A DNA stretch of 64,000 bases from Acidisoma cellulosilyticum (lineage in GTDB: Bacteria > Pseudomonadota > Alphaproteobacteria > Acetobacterales > Acetobacteraceae): the NCBI RefSeq assembly GCF_020621385.1, contig NZ_JAESVA010000002.1:682001-746000 (forward strand). Direction: 5' to 3'. The position numbers were made by a program, and so were the translations under genes. The notes under the pieces are model-generated. The model worked only from the letters and a program-made list of their open reading frames with translations. It did no database searches and was not told where the DNA came from. Positions 32,421 through 42,671 of the stretch are shown here, piece by piece (position 1 is the first letter of the stretch; the number at the start of each line of letters is the position of its first letter).

Positions 32421-32517
32421 TGCGGCGGAGTTGGATTCGAACCAACGAGGGAGGTGCTATTCTAGATCGCCACCCTGGGATGCAGGCCCTGCCTTCAACC
32501 TCTCGACCACCCGCCGC
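32421..32517 (-). tRNA. Atypical long-variable-arm tRNA-like gene, 8-bp acceptor, anticodon unclear
   Basis: Minus strand, 97 nt. The acceptor GCGGCGGG pairs over eight positions with TCCGCCGC (one G:U). The D-arm TGGTCGAGAGGTTGAAGGC is serine-like, the T-arm GTTGG-TTCGAAT-CCAAC has five pairs, and a long variable arm AGGGTGG/CCTCCCT encloses a loop with TCTAGA. The anticodon arm is poor: the best seven-base loop, CCTGCAT, would give TGC but has C instead of T at position 33. No CCA is encoded (AACA). An 8-bp acceptor with serine-like D-arm is known in selenocysteine tRNA and in described 'allo-tRNAs'. It could also be a decaying serine/leucine tRNA. Confidence 0.5.
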
Positions 32518-32558
32518 AGCTCGCATCTCATAGCAGAATCGACGGCGGCTGAGAATCC

Positions 32559-32813
32559 CTACCCCTCTCCGATCAACCACTCGCAGATCAGGTGATGTCG
32601 TAGCGCGACTTTATCCGGCCTCGCTCCGCACGCCCCGCAGCGCAGCCGCCGCACGATCTCCTGGACCTCGATCGCATGCAACCGATCCGGCAGATCCAGC
32701 ACATAGACATCGCCCGAGTGGCGACCGACGCCAGAGCAGAACGATTGCAGGCGAAATCCGCGATACCGGCCCAATGGCGAGGAGAGCATGTCGATGGCGC
32801 GGGCGGTGAGCAT
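32559..32813 (-). CDS. Small CxxC protein (zinc-ribbon-like)
   Basis: An 84-residue minus-strand ORF with a strand-rich N terminus (GRYRGFRLQSFC), then VLDLPDRLHAIEVQEIVRRLRCGACGARPDKVALRH. The RLRCGACGARP segment resembles small alphaproteobacterial zinc-ribbon proteins that often travel with phages and islands. The single CxxC would need a partner pair; Cys26 or Cys in LIC might serve. It lies downstream of the truncated MBOAT gene on the same strand. Function unknown. Confidence 0.5.
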   Translation of the reverse strand: MLTARAIDMLSSPLGRYRGFRLQSFCSGVGRHSGDVYVLDLPDRLHAIEVQEIVRRLRCGACGARPDKVALRHHLICEWLIGEG

Positions 32814-32923
32814 GACGTGAACATAAAGCGAACATCATTTTCGTCCACCCCTTCCGACATCTCTCGACGCGACTCGGACCATCTCCGGTTTTGCTTTTGT
32901 AAGTCTTTGATATCGGCTGATTA

Positions 32924-33289
32924 GATACTAGCTGCTGAAACGAAAAAAAACTGATGCCTAACGGCAGGGCCAGCGCTGGCACCGGCAGGCCGAGGCTGCG
33001 GGCGATCAGGCCGCCATATTTGAAGAGACCGAGCAGCGCGAGATTGCTGAGGATCGCCGCGATATACCAAGGGCGCTGAGCGACTTTCGGCAAAACCCAC
33101 CAATTGCCGAGGATGGAGGCCGCCAGCAGCAGGCAATCCGCCAGATTGCCGAACCCATAGAAGACGAAATTGGCTGCCAGCAGGGTAGTCAGGGCAGCGC
33201 TGCTGCCCGCTATCCTGGCCGCAACGGTGAAAGCGACCAAAGTCAGCGGCAGAAAACCGAGCAGGAAAAGCGGCGTGCCGAACAGCATG
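32924..33289 (-). pseudogene. Truncated MBOAT (AlgI-like) acyltransferase, N-terminal fragment
   Basis: From ATG 33289 on the minus strand, 122 residues match the start of MBOAT polysaccharide O-acyltransferases: MLFGTPLFLLGFLPL, NFVFYGFGNLAD, GNWWVLPKVAQ, LFKYGGL and the highly conserved LPLGISFFSFQ. Family members are usually about 450-520 residues and carry the catalytic His later, which is absent here. After SFFSFQQLVS the frame continues into unrelated basic sequence down to about 32611. An in-frame ATG at 33354 could extend the N terminus. The break lies about 400 bases from the tRNA-like cluster, so it probably marks a rearrangement at the island edge. Confidence 0.7.
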
Positions 33290-33396
33290 GGCCGAGCTTG
33301 CACATAGGATATTCGTTTCGTAAACGGATTATTAATTCGTCCCCGTTTTGTCATCTGACGCCACGGTGCTATAGCGCTGCGGCATCACCCCGACCC

Positions 33397-33417
33397 TGAT
33401 CAAGGCGAGCTTGATCA
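33397..33417. repeat. Inverted repeat upstream of hisZ
   Basis: TGATCAAG (33397-33404) and CTTGATCA (33410-33417) form an eight-base inverted repeat 40 bases before the hisZ start. It could be an operator for a dimeric repressor or a short hairpin in the leader. No T-run follows, so it is not a terminator. Confidence 0.35.
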
Positions 33418-33457
33418 AGACGGGCTCGCGGCTGATGCGATCTGAGAGAGACGCATC

Positions 33458-34606
33458 TTGACCGACGATTTTCTACCCAACCCCGCGCTACTTCCGGCCG
33501 GTCTGCGTGACCTGCTGCCGCCCGACGCCGAAATCGAGGCGCGCTCCATCGAAGCCATGATGGATTGCTTCGCCGGCCACGGCTATCAGCGCGTCCGCCC
33601 GCCCTTGGTGGAATTCGAGCATAATCTGCTGGCGGGTTCCGGCGCGGCTGTCTCGGAACAGACCTTTCGACTGATGGATCCCGACAGCCAGCGCATGCTG
33701 GGCCTGCGCGCCGATACCACGCCCCAGGTCGCCCGTATCGCCAATACCCGTCTGGCCCAGTCGCCGCGCCCGCTGCGCCTGTCCTATGCCGAGCATTGCC
33801 TGCGCGTGCGCGGCAGCCAGCTTGCCCCCGACCGCCAGATCAGTCAGGCAGGGATCGAGCTGATCGGCTCGGACGCGGTCGAAGCCGATGCCGAAATCGT
33901 CCTGGCCGGCGCGGAAGCCCTCGCCGTGCTGGGCCTGACCGAGGTCAGCTTCGATCTCACTTTGCCGACCATGGCGGCGATGCTGCTGGATAGCGCCGGC
34001 TTACCGCCCGATCGCCGCGCTTTGCTCGCCCACGCGCTGGACCGTAAGGACGCCGCGGCCGTGACGGCTTTGGGCGGCAGCATGGCGGCGACTTTGACGC
34101 GCCTGCTGCTCGCGGCCGGCGAAGCGACACCGGCGCTGGCCGCACTGAGCGAGGTCGATTTGCCGGCCGAGGCCCGCGTGCTGGCGGACCGGCTGGCCGC
34201 GGTCGTGGACGCTATCCGCGCCCGCGCGCCCGCTCTGCGCCTGACCGTCGATCCCCTGGAATTCCGCGGCATCCGCTACCATACCGGCCCTTGCGTCACG
34301 GTCTATGCGCTCGGTCACCAGCAGGAACTCGGCCGCGGCGGGCGCTATATCAGCGGCGAGCGCGAGCCCGCGACCGGGCTGACACTGTTTCCCGACGTCA
34401 TACTGGAAGCGGCGCGTGCCCCCGCTTTGCGCCCGCGCCTTTATCTGCCCGCCGGGACGGACGCCAAGCTTGCGGCCCGTTTTCGTGCGGAAGGCTATGC
34501 CACCGTTGCAGCCCTCGGCGACGAGGTGATCGATATCGCGGCAGAAGCACGCCGCCTTCTCTGCAGCCATCTTTTGACAGATGGCGCGGCAGCCCCACTT
34601 TCCTGA
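33458..34606 (+). CDS. hisZ: ATP phosphoribosyltransferase regulatory subunit
   Basis: The 382-residue protein has the class II aminoacyl-tRNA-synthetase-like fold of HisZ. It opens with [13 protein letters not shown], then motif-2-like [13 protein letters not shown] and [12 protein letters not shown], followed by [10 protein letters not shown]. The C-terminal part carries [16 protein letters not shown] and RGGRYI, as in HisS/HisZ. HisZ binds short-form HisG and is needed for the first step of histidine synthesis; short HisG should be coded elsewhere. It starts at TTG 33458 because no ATG is available near the conserved N terminus. Thirty-one bases separate it from purA, so the two are probably cotranscribed. 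Confidence 0.9.
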   Translation: MTDDFLPNPALLPAGLRDLLPPDAEIEARSIEAMMDCFAGHGYQRVRPPLVEFEHNLLAGSGAAVSEQTFRLMDPDSQRMLGLRADTTPQVARIANTRLAQSPRPLRLSYAEHCLRVRGSQLAPDRQISQAGIELIGSDAVEADAEIVLAGAEALAVLGLTEVSFDLTLPTMAAMLLDSAGLPPDRRALLAHALDRKDAAAVTALGGSMAATLTRLLLAAGEATPALAALSEVDLPAEARVLADRLAAVVDAIRARAPALRLTVDPLEFRGIRYHTGPCVTVYALGHQQELGRGGRYISGEREPATGLTLFPDVILEAARAPALRPRLYLPAGTDAKLAARFRAEGYATVAALGDEVIDIAAEARRLLCSHLLTDGAAAPLS

Positions 34607-34637
34607 CCTTATAAGAAGAATTCCGGAGTACCCGCTC

Positions 34638-35927
34638 ATGGCCAATGTTGCGATCATCGGCGCCCAATGGGGCGATGAGGGCAAAGGCAAAGTGGTCGAC
34701 TGGCTTGCCAGCCGCGCCGATATCGTTGTGCGCTTTCAGGGCGGGCATAATGCCGGCCATACGCTGGTCGTCGGAGACCAGACCTACAAGCTGTCGCTGC
34801 TGCCGAGCGGTCTGGTCCGCGGCAAGCTCGGCATCATCGGCAATGGCGTCGTGGTGGATCCGGAAGCGCTGCTGACGGAAATGGCCCGGCTGCAGGGCCA
34901 GGGCCTGGTGATCAACCCCGCAACGCTGCGCATCGCCGAGAATGTGCCGCTGATCCTGCCGCTGCATGCCGCATTGGACCGTGCGCGCGAAGCCGCGCGT
35001 GGCGAGCACAAGATCGGCACCACTGGGCGGGGCATCGGGCCGGCTTACGAGGATAAGGTCGCCCGCCGCGCCATCCGCTTGTGCGATCTGGCCGAGCCAG
35101 AGACGCTTTCGGCGAAGCTCGACGAATTGCTGCTGCACCACAATACGCTTCTGGTCGGCCTTGGCGCCGAGCCCTTCGAGAAGCAGGCGCTGCTGGGCCG
35201 GCTGCTGGAACTCGCCCCGCTACTGCTGCCCTTCGCCGAACCGGTCTGGGAGCGGCTGGACGAGGCCCGCCGTGCCGGCAAGCGCATTCTGTTCGAAGGC
35301 GCGCAGGCGGTGATGCTGGACGTCGATCACGGCACCTACCCCTTCGTCACCAGCAGCAACACGGTGGCGGCGACGGCGGCCTCCGGCGCCGGTGTCGGCC
35401 CCTCGGTCGTCGGCACGGTTCTGGGCATCGCCAAGGCCTATACGACGCGAGTCGGGTCCGGCCCCTTCCCGACCGAGTTGTTCGATGAGACCGGCAAGCT
35501 GCTGGGTGAGCGCGGGCATGAATTCGGCACGGTGACGGGCCGTCCGCGCCGCTGCGGCTGGTTCGACGCCGCCATGGTGCGGCAGGCCGTGAAGGTCGCC
35601 GGCATCCAGGGCCTCGCGCTGACCAAGCTCGACGTGCTGGACGGATTCGCCGAGCTGAAGATCTGCACAGGCTATGAGATCAACGGCCAGACGATGCGCC
35701 ATCTGCCGGCGGCGGCCGGCGCGCAGGCGGCTGCCAAGCCGATCTACGAGAGCATGGAAGGCTGGCTCGATTCGACTCGCGGTGCGCGGTCCTATGCCGA
35801 CCTGCCGGCCCAGGCGATCAAATATGTCCGCCGCATCGAAGAACTGGTCGAATGCCCGGTGACGCTGCTGTCGACCAGCCCGGAACGTGACGACACCATC
35901 CTGATGAAGGACCCCTTCGAGGGGTAA
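34638..35927 (+). CDS. purA: Adenylosuccinate synthetase
   Basis: The 429-residue protein matches PurA throughout. It has the phosphate-binding WGDEGKGK with catalytic Asp13, GGHNAGHT with catalytic His41, [36 protein letters not shown] and the nucleotide-specific TKLDVLDG. It converts IMP and aspartate to adenylosuccinate with GTP, the first committed step to AMP. ATG 34638 follows a GGAG site. It lies after hisZ, linking two ATP/purine-consuming pathways, and is followed by two strong terminators. Confidence 0.97.
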   Translation: MANVAIIGAQWGDEGKGKVVDWLASRADIVVRFQGGHNAGHTLVVGDQTYKLSLLPSGLVRGKLGIIGNGVVVDPEALLTEMARLQGQGLVINPATLRIAENVPLILPLHAALDRAREAARGEHKIGTTGRGIGPAYEDKVARRAIRLCDLAEPETLSAKLDELLLHHNTLLVGLGAEPFEKQALLGRLLELAPLLLPFAEPVWERLDEARRAGKRILFEGAQAVMLDVDHGTYPFVTSSNTVAATAASGAGVGPSVVGTVLGIAKAYTTRVGSGPFPTELFDETGKLLGERGHEFGTVTGRPRRCGWFDAAMVRQAVKVAGIQGLALTKLDVLDGFAELKICTGYEINGQTMRHLPAAAGAQAAAKPIYESMEGWLDSTRGARSYADLPAQAIKYVRRIEELVECPVTLLSTSPERDDTILMKDPFEG

Positions 35928-35944
35928 GCGTTACTCTTCTCTTT

Positions 35945-35980
35945 CGCCATCCGCGGCTTGATGCCGCGGATGGCGGTTTG
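35945..35980 (+). terminator. Hairpin terminator after purA
   Basis: A perfect 13-base stem, CGCCATCCGCGGC (35945-35957) with GCCGCGGATGGCG (35963-35975), encloses the loop TTGAT and is followed by GTTTG. It begins 17 bases after the purA stop. The T-run is short but the stem is very stable. Confidence 0.7.
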
Positions 35981-35997
35981 CATTGTGCAAGAATAAA

Positions 35998-36031
35998 AAT
36001 AGGGCGGATGGTTTTCACCATCCGCCCTATT
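35998..36031. terminator. Bidirectional terminator between purA and rpmJ
   Basis: A 15-base perfect stem, AATAGGGCGGATGGT (35998-36012) with ACCATCCGCCCTATT (36017-36031), encloses TTTC. A-rich sequence precedes it and TCTTTGTT follows, so it can stop transcripts from purA on the plus strand and from rpmJ on the minus strand. Confidence 0.85.
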
Positions 36032-36075
36032 CTTTGTTCAGAAGCCAAGGCTGCTCAGCGCAGCCCACCCGCTGA

Positions 36076-36201
36076 TTAGCCCTGGCGAGCCTTCATGCGC
36101 GGGTTTTTCTTGTTGATCACATAGACGCGGCCACGGCGGCGAACAACGCGGCAATTCTTGTCGCGAGTCTTCGCGGAACGGAGGGAGTTACGCACCTTCA
36201 T
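36076..36201 (-). CDS. rpmJ: 50S ribosomal protein L36
   Basis: The minus strand encodes 41 residues beginning [17 protein letters not shown], followed by [20 protein letters not shown], the full-length alphaproteobacterial bL36. It has one Cys and lacks the zinc-binding Cys/His set, so it is the C-minus form. The protein belongs to the large ribosomal subunit. It is a single-gene unit facing purA, with the bidirectional terminator downstream and a candidate promoter about 105 bases upstream. Confidence 0.96.
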   Translation of the reverse strand: MKVRNSLRSAKTRDKNCRVVRRRGRVYVINKKNPRMKARQG

Positions 36202-36305
36202 AGTTCAAGCCCGATCTTGGCAAGCCGGAACCGCGCGCGGCCCGGGCTGGAGTTTCTACATACACACAGAGAAGGCCGGTCACCCGGCCCTGTCGTCTTG
36301 GCAGG

Positions 36306-36334
36306 TGCATAAGGAGCGGCAACGCCGCTGTCAA
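36306..36334 (-). promoter_or_regulatory. Candidate rpmJ promoter
   Basis: On the minus strand a perfect TTGACA (complement of 36329-36334) is followed after 17 bases by TATGCA (36306-36311). The -10 matches three of six positions, which is common in alphaproteobacteria, where the -35 is better conserved. It would leave a leader of about 100 bases containing a GGCCGG/CCGGCC hairpin. The remaining intergenic sequence to rfbB (36335-36539) shows no gene. Confidence 0.45.
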
Positions 36335-36539
36335 TCAATCCGCGCAGCTTCCGTTCATCGTTACAGGCGGTGGAGCCTTGCATGCTCGGAAATTTGGCTA
36401 AATCGATGTATTGGATCGATCCGCAGGAGCCTCCGATTGCGGTTGGCATGAGACGGCAAACGACTCCGTTAAGCGCTTGCCGCGCCGCCGCAAACATGCC
36501 AGTGCAAGCGAGTAGCTTAAGTCTTTAGGTGGAATTGCG

Positions 36540-37595
36540 ATGCGTCTGCTGATTACGGGTGGCTGTGGCTTCATCGGCTCGGCGGTCGTCCGCCACATTA
36601 TCCGCGACACGGATCATTCCGTGATCAATGTCGATGTCATGACCTATGCGGCTTCCGAGGACGCGCTGGAAGGCGCGCTGACCGATCCCCGCCATGTGCT
36701 GGTGCGTGCCGACATCGCCGACCCTGCCGCGATGCGCGAGGTCTTTGCGACGCATGCGCCAGACGCCGTGATGCATCTGGCCGCCGAAAGCCATGTCGAC
36801 CGCTCGATCGATGGGCCAGGCGATTTCATGCGCACCAATATCATGGGCACTTTCTCTCTCCTGGAAGCGACGCGCGGCTATTACGCGACCCTGACGGGTG
36901 AGAAGCGCGAAAATTTCCGCTTCCATCACGTCTCGACCGACGAAGTCTTCGGCGCGCTGGAGGAGAATGACCCGCCCTTCAACGAGCATACGCCTTACGA
37001 TCCGCGCAGCCCTTATTCCTCCTCCAAGGCCGCGTCCGACCATCTGGTCCGCGCCTGGTATCACACCTACGGATTGCCGGCCTTCGTCTCCAACACGACG
37101 AACAACTATGGCATTTGGCAGTTCCCCGAGAAGCTGATCCCGCTCGTCACGCTCAACGCGCTGGAAGGCAAGACCCTGCCGGTCTACGGCGACGGGTCGA
37201 ACATGCGTGACTGGCTGTTCGTCGAGGATCATGCGGTCGCTTTGGTGAAGGTCCTGATCCAGGGCAAGCCGGGCGAGACCTATTGCATCGGCGCCCGCCA
37301 GCCGCGCACCAATCTGGACGTGGTCCATGCCATCTGCGCCGAGCTTGACCGCCGCGTGCCGGACCCGGAAGGCCCGCGCTCCCGTCTGATCCAGTTCGTC
37401 ACCGACCGTCCGGGCCATGATTTCCGGTATGAGATCGACCCCACGACGGCCGAAGCCGCCATCGGCTGGACGGCCGAGCATGATTTCGAACAGGGCCTCG
37501 CCAAGACCATCGACTGGTATCTGTCGCACCGGGATTGGTGGGAAAAGATCCGCGGTGGCCGCTATCAGGGCCAGCGCCTCGGCACGGCGGCCTGA
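36540..37595 (+). CDS. rfbB: dTDP-glucose 4,6-dehydratase
   Basis: The 351-residue protein is an extended short-chain dehydrogenase. It has the NAD-binding TGGCGFIG at residues 6-13, the catalytic STDEVFG segment and YSSSK with the Tyr-x-x-x-Lys pair. Also present are NTTNNYGIWQFPEKLIPL and RDWLFVEDH. It turns dTDP-glucose into dTDP-4-keto-6-deoxyglucose. A site AGGTGG lies upstream of ATG 36540. It heads a cluster rfbB-rfbA-rfbC-rfbD that completes dTDP-L-rhamnose synthesis. Confidence 0.95.
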   Translation: MRLLITGGCGFIGSAVVRHIIRDTDHSVINVDVMTYAASEDALEGALTDPRHVLVRADIADPAAMREVFATHAPDAVMHLAAESHVDRSIDGPGDFMRTNIMGTFSLLEATRGYYATLTGEKRENFRFHHVSTDEVFGALEENDPPFNEHTPYDPRSPYSSSKAASDHLVRAWYHTYGLPAFVSNTTNNYGIWQFPEKLIPLVTLNALEGKTLPVYGDGSNMRDWLFVEDHAVALVKVLIQGKPGETYCIGARQPRTNLDVVHAICAELDRRVPDPEGPRSRLIQFVTDRPGHDFRYEIDPTTAEAAIGWTAEHDFEQGLAKTIDWYLSHRDWWEKIRGGRYQGQRLGTAA

Positions 37596-37658
37596 TAGCC
37601 GCCTTCCGCGTCATTTCACAGACTGACCGACAACCTTTACGGAAGAATGAGATAGTCC

Positions 37659-38531
37659 ATGAAAGGCATCCTGCTCGCAGGCGGCTCCGGCACGCGGCTG
37701 CACCCGATCACTCTCGCGACCTCGAAGCAGCTGCTGCCTGTCTACGACAAGCCGATGATCTACTACCCGCTGACCACGCTGATGCTGGCCGGCATTCGGG
37801 AGATCATGCTGATCTCGACGCCGGCGGACCTGCCCCAGTTCAAGCGTCTGCTGGGCGACGGCTCCCGCTTCGGCCTCCAGTTCACTTATGCCGAACAGCC
37901 TAAGCCGGACGGCATCGCCCAGGCCTTCGTGATCGCCAAGGAATGGCTGGCCGGTGAGGCCTGCGCGCTGGCGCTCGGCGACAATCTGATTCACGGCGAG
38001 CATCTCTCGGTGCTGCTGCGCGCCGCCGCCGCCCGCCCGGAAGGCGCGACCGTCTTCGCCTATCAGGTGCGCGACCCCGAGCGCTATGGCGTGGTGAGCT
38101 TCGATGAAGCCGGTCATGCGCTGGAAATCATTGAAAAGCCGACGACGCCCCAATCCAACTGGGCTGTCACGGGCCTCTATTTCTACGACAACCGCGTGAC
38201 GCAGTTCGCCGAGCAGATCCAGCCCTCCCCGCGCGGCGAGCTTGAGATCACCGACCTCAACAAGTTCTACCTTGAGGAAGGTTCGCTCCATGTCGAGCGT
38301 CTGGGTCGCGGTGCCGCCTGGCTCGATGCCGGGACGACCGATAGCCTGATGCAGGCCGCGACCTTCGTGCAGACCATCCAGTCCCGCCAGGGCATGCTGG
38401 TGGGCAGCCCGGAGGAAGTCGCCTTCCGCAAGGGCTTCATCGATGCCGACCAGCTGCGCGCACAGGCGAAGCTGCTGGGCAAGACAGAGCTTGGCCGCTT
38501 CCTGGCCGAAGTCGCCGACGGCCATTTCTAA
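37659..38531 (+). CDS. rfbA: Glucose-1-phosphate thymidylyltransferase
   Basis: The 290-residue nucleotidyltransferase opens [18 protein letters not shown], with the signature GG-x-G-x-R-L loop. [17 protein letters not shown] and [14 protein letters not shown] are typical of RmlA, and GDNLIHG provides the metal-binding Asp. It makes dTDP-glucose from glucose-1-phosphate and dTTP, the first step of rhamnose synthesis, and is feedback-inhibited by dTDP-rhamnose in known homologues. It lies 63 bases after rfbB in the same direction. Confidence 0.95.
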   Translation: MKGILLAGGSGTRLHPITLATSKQLLPVYDKPMIYYPLTTLMLAGIREIMLISTPADLPQFKRLLGDGSRFGLQFTYAEQPKPDGIAQAFVIAKEWLAGEACALALGDNLIHGEHLSVLLRAAAARPEGATVFAYQVRDPERYGVVSFDEAGHALEIIEKPTTPQSNWAVTGLYFYDNRVTQFAEQIQPSPRGELEITDLNKFYLEEGSLHVERLGRGAAWLDAGTTDSLMQAATFVQTIQSRQGMLVGSPEEVAFRKGFIDADQLRAQAKLLGKTELGRFLAEVADGHF

Positions 38532-38557
38532 GCCCTGACCGAGACGGAGCGCGCGCC

Positions 38558-39124
38558 ATGAACGTCGAACGCATGGACATCCCCGAAGTCCTGCTCATCA
38601 CCCCGCCGAAATTCGGGGATGAGCGGGGCTTCTTCTCCGAGACCTTCAACGCGAAGAAGCTGCTGGCCGCGACTGGCATCGACGGCCAGTTCGTGCAGGA
38701 CAATCACAGCCTCTCCGTTCCGAAGGGCGTCATCCGCGGTCTGCATTGCCAGCTCTCGCCCTTCATGCAGGGCAAGCTGGTGCGTTGCGTGCGTGGCGCG
38801 ATCTGGGATGTGGCGGTCGATGCGCGCGTCGGCTCTCCCACCTTCGGCAAATGGGTCGCGGCCGAGCTTTCGGCCGATAACTGGAAGCAGCTTTGGATTC
38901 CGGGCGGCTTCGTGCACGGGTTCTGCACGCTCGAACCCAATACCGAGGTCGTCTACAAGGTGACCGGCGACTACGATAAGGCGAGCGAAGCGGGCGTCAT
39001 CTGGAATGACCCTGATCTCGCTCTGCCCTGGCCTGTCGATCCGTCCGAGGTGGTGCTGTCCGACAAGGACAAGCTGCTGCCGCGTCTGGCGGATGCCGGC
39101 ACGCTGTTCACCTATCCTGCCTGA
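38558..39124 (+). CDS. rfbC: dTDP-4-dehydrorhamnose 3,5-epimerase
   Basis: The 188-residue cupin-fold protein carries DERGFFSETFN, QDNHSLS and the catalytic RGLHCQL with its His, then IWDVAVDARVGSPTFGKW and IPGGFVHGF. It epimerises the keto sugar at C3 and C5. The order B-A-C-D and the 26-base gap to rfbA indicate one operon. Length and motifs are complete. Confidence 0.95.
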   Translation: MNVERMDIPEVLLITPPKFGDERGFFSETFNAKKLLAATGIDGQFVQDNHSLSVPKGVIRGLHCQLSPFMQGKLVRCVRGAIWDVAVDARVGSPTFGKWVAAELSADNWKQLWIPGGFVHGFCTLEPNTEVVYKVTGDYDKASEAGVIWNDPDLALPWPVDPSEVVLSDKDKLLPRLADAGTLFTYPA

Positions 39125-39135
39125 GGAAAAGCGCC

Positions 39136-40035
39136 ATGGCGATCGGCCCCATTCTGGTCACCGGCGGCAGCGGCCAGGTCGCGCAAGCGCTAAAGGTCCT
39201 GGCCCCCGGTCGCGACATGGAGGTCCAGGTCCTTGGCCGGCCCGAATTCGATTTCGACCAGCCTGAGACCCTGCGCGCTGTCTTCGCCAGCCAGCCTTGG
39301 GCCTATGTCGTGAATGCCGCTGCCTATACGGCGGTCGACGCGGCGGAAGCGGATGAGGCAGGTGCGGAGCGTGCCAATCGTGACGGTCCTGGCCTGCTGG
39401 CGGAATTGTCCGCCCTCGCCGATATTCCCTTCATCCATATCTCCACCGATTATGTCTTCGATGGATCCAAGGGCGCGCCTTATCTGGAAACCGACCCCAC
39501 CAATCCGACCGGCGCCTATGGCCGCACCAAGCGGGACGGTGAGGAGCGGGTTCTGGCCTCGGGCGGCAAATCCATCATCCTGCGCACCGCCTGGGTCTAT
39601 GCCGCGACCGGCAAGAACTTTGTGAAGACGATGCTGGCGGCCGGCGCGAAACTGCCCAAGCTGCGGGTGGTCGGCGACCAGAAGGGCAGTCCGACGGCGG
39701 CGGCCGATCTGGCGACCGCCATTCTCGACATCATCGCCGTCATCGAGACGCGCGGCTGGGAACCCGCATTCGGCGGCATCTATCACGCGACCGGCAGCGG
39801 CGAGACGACCTGGCATGGTCTTGCCGTCGCGACCTTCGCGGAAGCCCAGCGCTACCATGGCCCCTCCCCCGAGGTGGAACCGATTGCGACAGCCGACTGG
39901 CCGACCCCGGCCCGGCGTCCGGCCGATTCGCGTCTGGATAATACGAAGCTGGCGCAGACCTTCGGCGTCAGCCTGCCGCAATGGCGCGACAGCCTGGCCC
40001 GCACGATCGACCAGCTGCTCGGCCCACAGGGCTGA
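39136..40035 (+). CDS. rfbD: dTDP-4-dehydrorhamnose reductase
   Basis: The 299-residue protein begins ILVTGGSGQVAQAL (NADP-binding loop) and has VVNAAAYTAVDAAE, STDYVFDGSKGAPY and the catalytic YGRTKRDGE with Tyr and Lys. RTAWVYAATGKNFVKTML and RPADSRLDN are family features. It performs the last step to dTDP-L-rhamnose. The following glycosyltransferase begins nine bases downstream, which suggests direct use of the sugar nucleotide. Confidence 0.94.
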   Translation: MAIGPILVTGGSGQVAQALKVLAPGRDMEVQVLGRPEFDFDQPETLRAVFASQPWAYVVNAAAYTAVDAAEADEAGAERANRDGPGLLAELSALADIPFIHISTDYVFDGSKGAPYLETDPTNPTGAYGRTKRDGEERVLASGGKSIILRTAWVYAATGKNFVKTMLAAGAKLPKLRVVGDQKGSPTAAADLATAILDIIAVIETRGWEPAFGGIYHATGSGETTWHGLAVATFAEAQRYHGPSPEVEPIATADWPTPARRPADSRLDNTKLAQTFGVSLPQWRDSLARTIDQLLGPQG

Positions 40036-40043
40036 CGACGCCG

Positions 40044-40988
40044 ATGCCGGCCGCGCCGACGCCGGCCAAAGGGGATCGCGCCAAGGTCGCGATTCTGCTG
40101 TCCACCTATAACGGCGCCCCTTATCTGCCGGCGCTGCTCGGCAGCTTTCTTGCCCAGACGCATGAGGACTGGGTGCTGTTGTGGCGCGACGACGGATCGC
40201 GCGACGGGACAACCACGCTGATGCGGGACTGGGGCGCGGCCCGCCCGGATCGCTGTGCGGAGGTCGCGGACCCCCAGGGCAATCAGGGTGTCACCGGCAG
40301 TTTTATGGCGCTGCTCCGGGCCGCGCACACGGCCGGTTTTGCCCAAGCCGCCTTCGCAGATCAGGATGACGTCTGGCTGCCCGAGAAGCTCGCCTGGGGC
40401 CTGGAGGCGCTGGGCACCGAAGCTGCGCCAGCCCTGTATTGCGCGCGTCAGGTGCTGGTGGATGACGGTCTGACGCGCATCGGCCTCTCGGCCTCGCTGG
40501 CAGGCCCGGCCGGCTTCCCCGCCTGCCTGACGCAGAATATCGCGACGGGCAATACCGTCATCCTCAACCGCGCCGCGCTCGGCCTGATCGCGCCGACAGC
40601 GCCGCCGCGCGAATGCTGGCACGACTGGTGGTGCTATCTGATGGTGACGGCCGCCGGCGGGCGACTTCTGCGCGATGAACGGGGCGTCATCCTGTATCGC
40701 CAGCATGCCGCCAATGTCGTCGGTGCGCCGACATCCGCGCCGCGCCGCGCGCTGGCTGCGCTGCGTCGCGGGCCGGCTGCATTTATGCTCGTTTTCAGGA
40801 AAAATGTAGCGGCGCTACAAAAAGAGGCGGATGCGTTCAACCCTGACACGCGCCAGCAGCTTGAAATCATTGCCGAAAGCTTAAGGCGCGGCCCTGTCGC
40901 GCGACTGCGGGCGCTGCGGCTTCCGGGCTTCACACGCAATGCCCGTCTGCAAACAGCGCTATTTCGGCTCTGGTTTCTGATCGGATGA
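40044..40988 (+). CDS. Glycosyltransferase family 2, rhamnosyltransferase-like
   Basis: The 314-residue protein opens VAILLSTYNGAPYLPALL and has DDGSRDGT for the nucleotide sugar and AFADQDDVWLPEK with the metal-binding DxD-type triad. LTQNIATGNTVILNR and a CWHDWWCYLM segment are typical of rhamnosyltransferases of O-antigen and exopolysaccharide clusters. The start at ATG 40044 is favoured; an upstream in-frame ATG at 39981 would overlap rfbD by 55 bases. By context it probably transfers rhamnose to a surface polysaccharide; the acceptor is unknown. Confidence 0.82.
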   Translation: MPAAPTPAKGDRAKVAILLSTYNGAPYLPALLGSFLAQTHEDWVLLWRDDGSRDGTTTLMRDWGAARPDRCAEVADPQGNQGVTGSFMALLRAAHTAGFAQAAFADQDDVWLPEKLAWGLEALGTEAAPALYCARQVLVDDGLTRIGLSASLAGPAGFPACLTQNIATGNTVILNRAALGLIAPTAPPRECWHDWWCYLMVTAAGGRLLRDERGVILYRQHAANVVGAPTSAPRRALAALRRGPAAFMLVFRKNVAALQKEADAFNPDTRQQLEIIAESLRRGPVARLRALRLPGFTRNARLQTALFRLWFLIG

Positions 40989-41473
40989 TGACAGTCCCGC
41001 AATCTGGACAGTGCAGACCCGCAGGAATTGTTCCAACCAATGCCCGGCCCGCCTGCTTGTCGCACTGCAACAACTGAGATAGCACAAGGCCAATTAATCT
41101 TCGTGCCGGCCTCTATCCGGATGGGCCGGCCATAATTCGTCCGCCTCCCGAACCTCCGTGGAAGGACCCTGATGCCCCGGAACGAGAACGCCATGATCGG
41201 CGCCGGCAAGACCGGTGGCGCGATCGACCCGCGTGTGGGGCCAGGTCCGTCGGGTCTGATTTTTTGCGGCCAAAGCGCGGAAGCACCGGCTGGCCGCTTT
41301 TCTCCTTTTCTAATTAACGGTCGCGCCGTCCGGCTTGCCCTTGTGCAGGGAAGCGGGTTGCGGCGCGTCGTTGACATCAAGACCGATGATGCGGATCGGC
41401 CGGGCTTTGTGGGCCGGCCGCGCTCCGTGCGTTCCTTGATTGTACTATCCAAGCAACTGGTGGGCTGAACCTC
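40989..41473 (+). other. Intergenic region before sucC
   Basis: These 485 bases hold no supported gene. There is an inverted repeat GCCGGCC (41105-41111)/GGCCGGC (41124-41130) without a T-run, and a TTGACA at 41371-41376 about 100 bases upstream of sucC, but its -10 partner is weak. A 98-codon ORF (41172-41468) with an AAGGA site exists but has no protein-like features. The sucC promoter should lie here. Confidence 0.5.
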
Positions 41474-42670
<1,197 letters not shown>

Positions 42671-42671
42671 C

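Noticed and set aside
36158-36451. 97-residue plus-strand ORF between rpmJ and rfbB
   Set aside because: It overlaps rpmJ on the other strand and has no coding features.
41172-41468. 98-residue ORF upstream of sucC with an AAGGA site
   Set aside because: Composition is not protein-like, no family pattern is seen, and it occupies the likely sucC promoter region.
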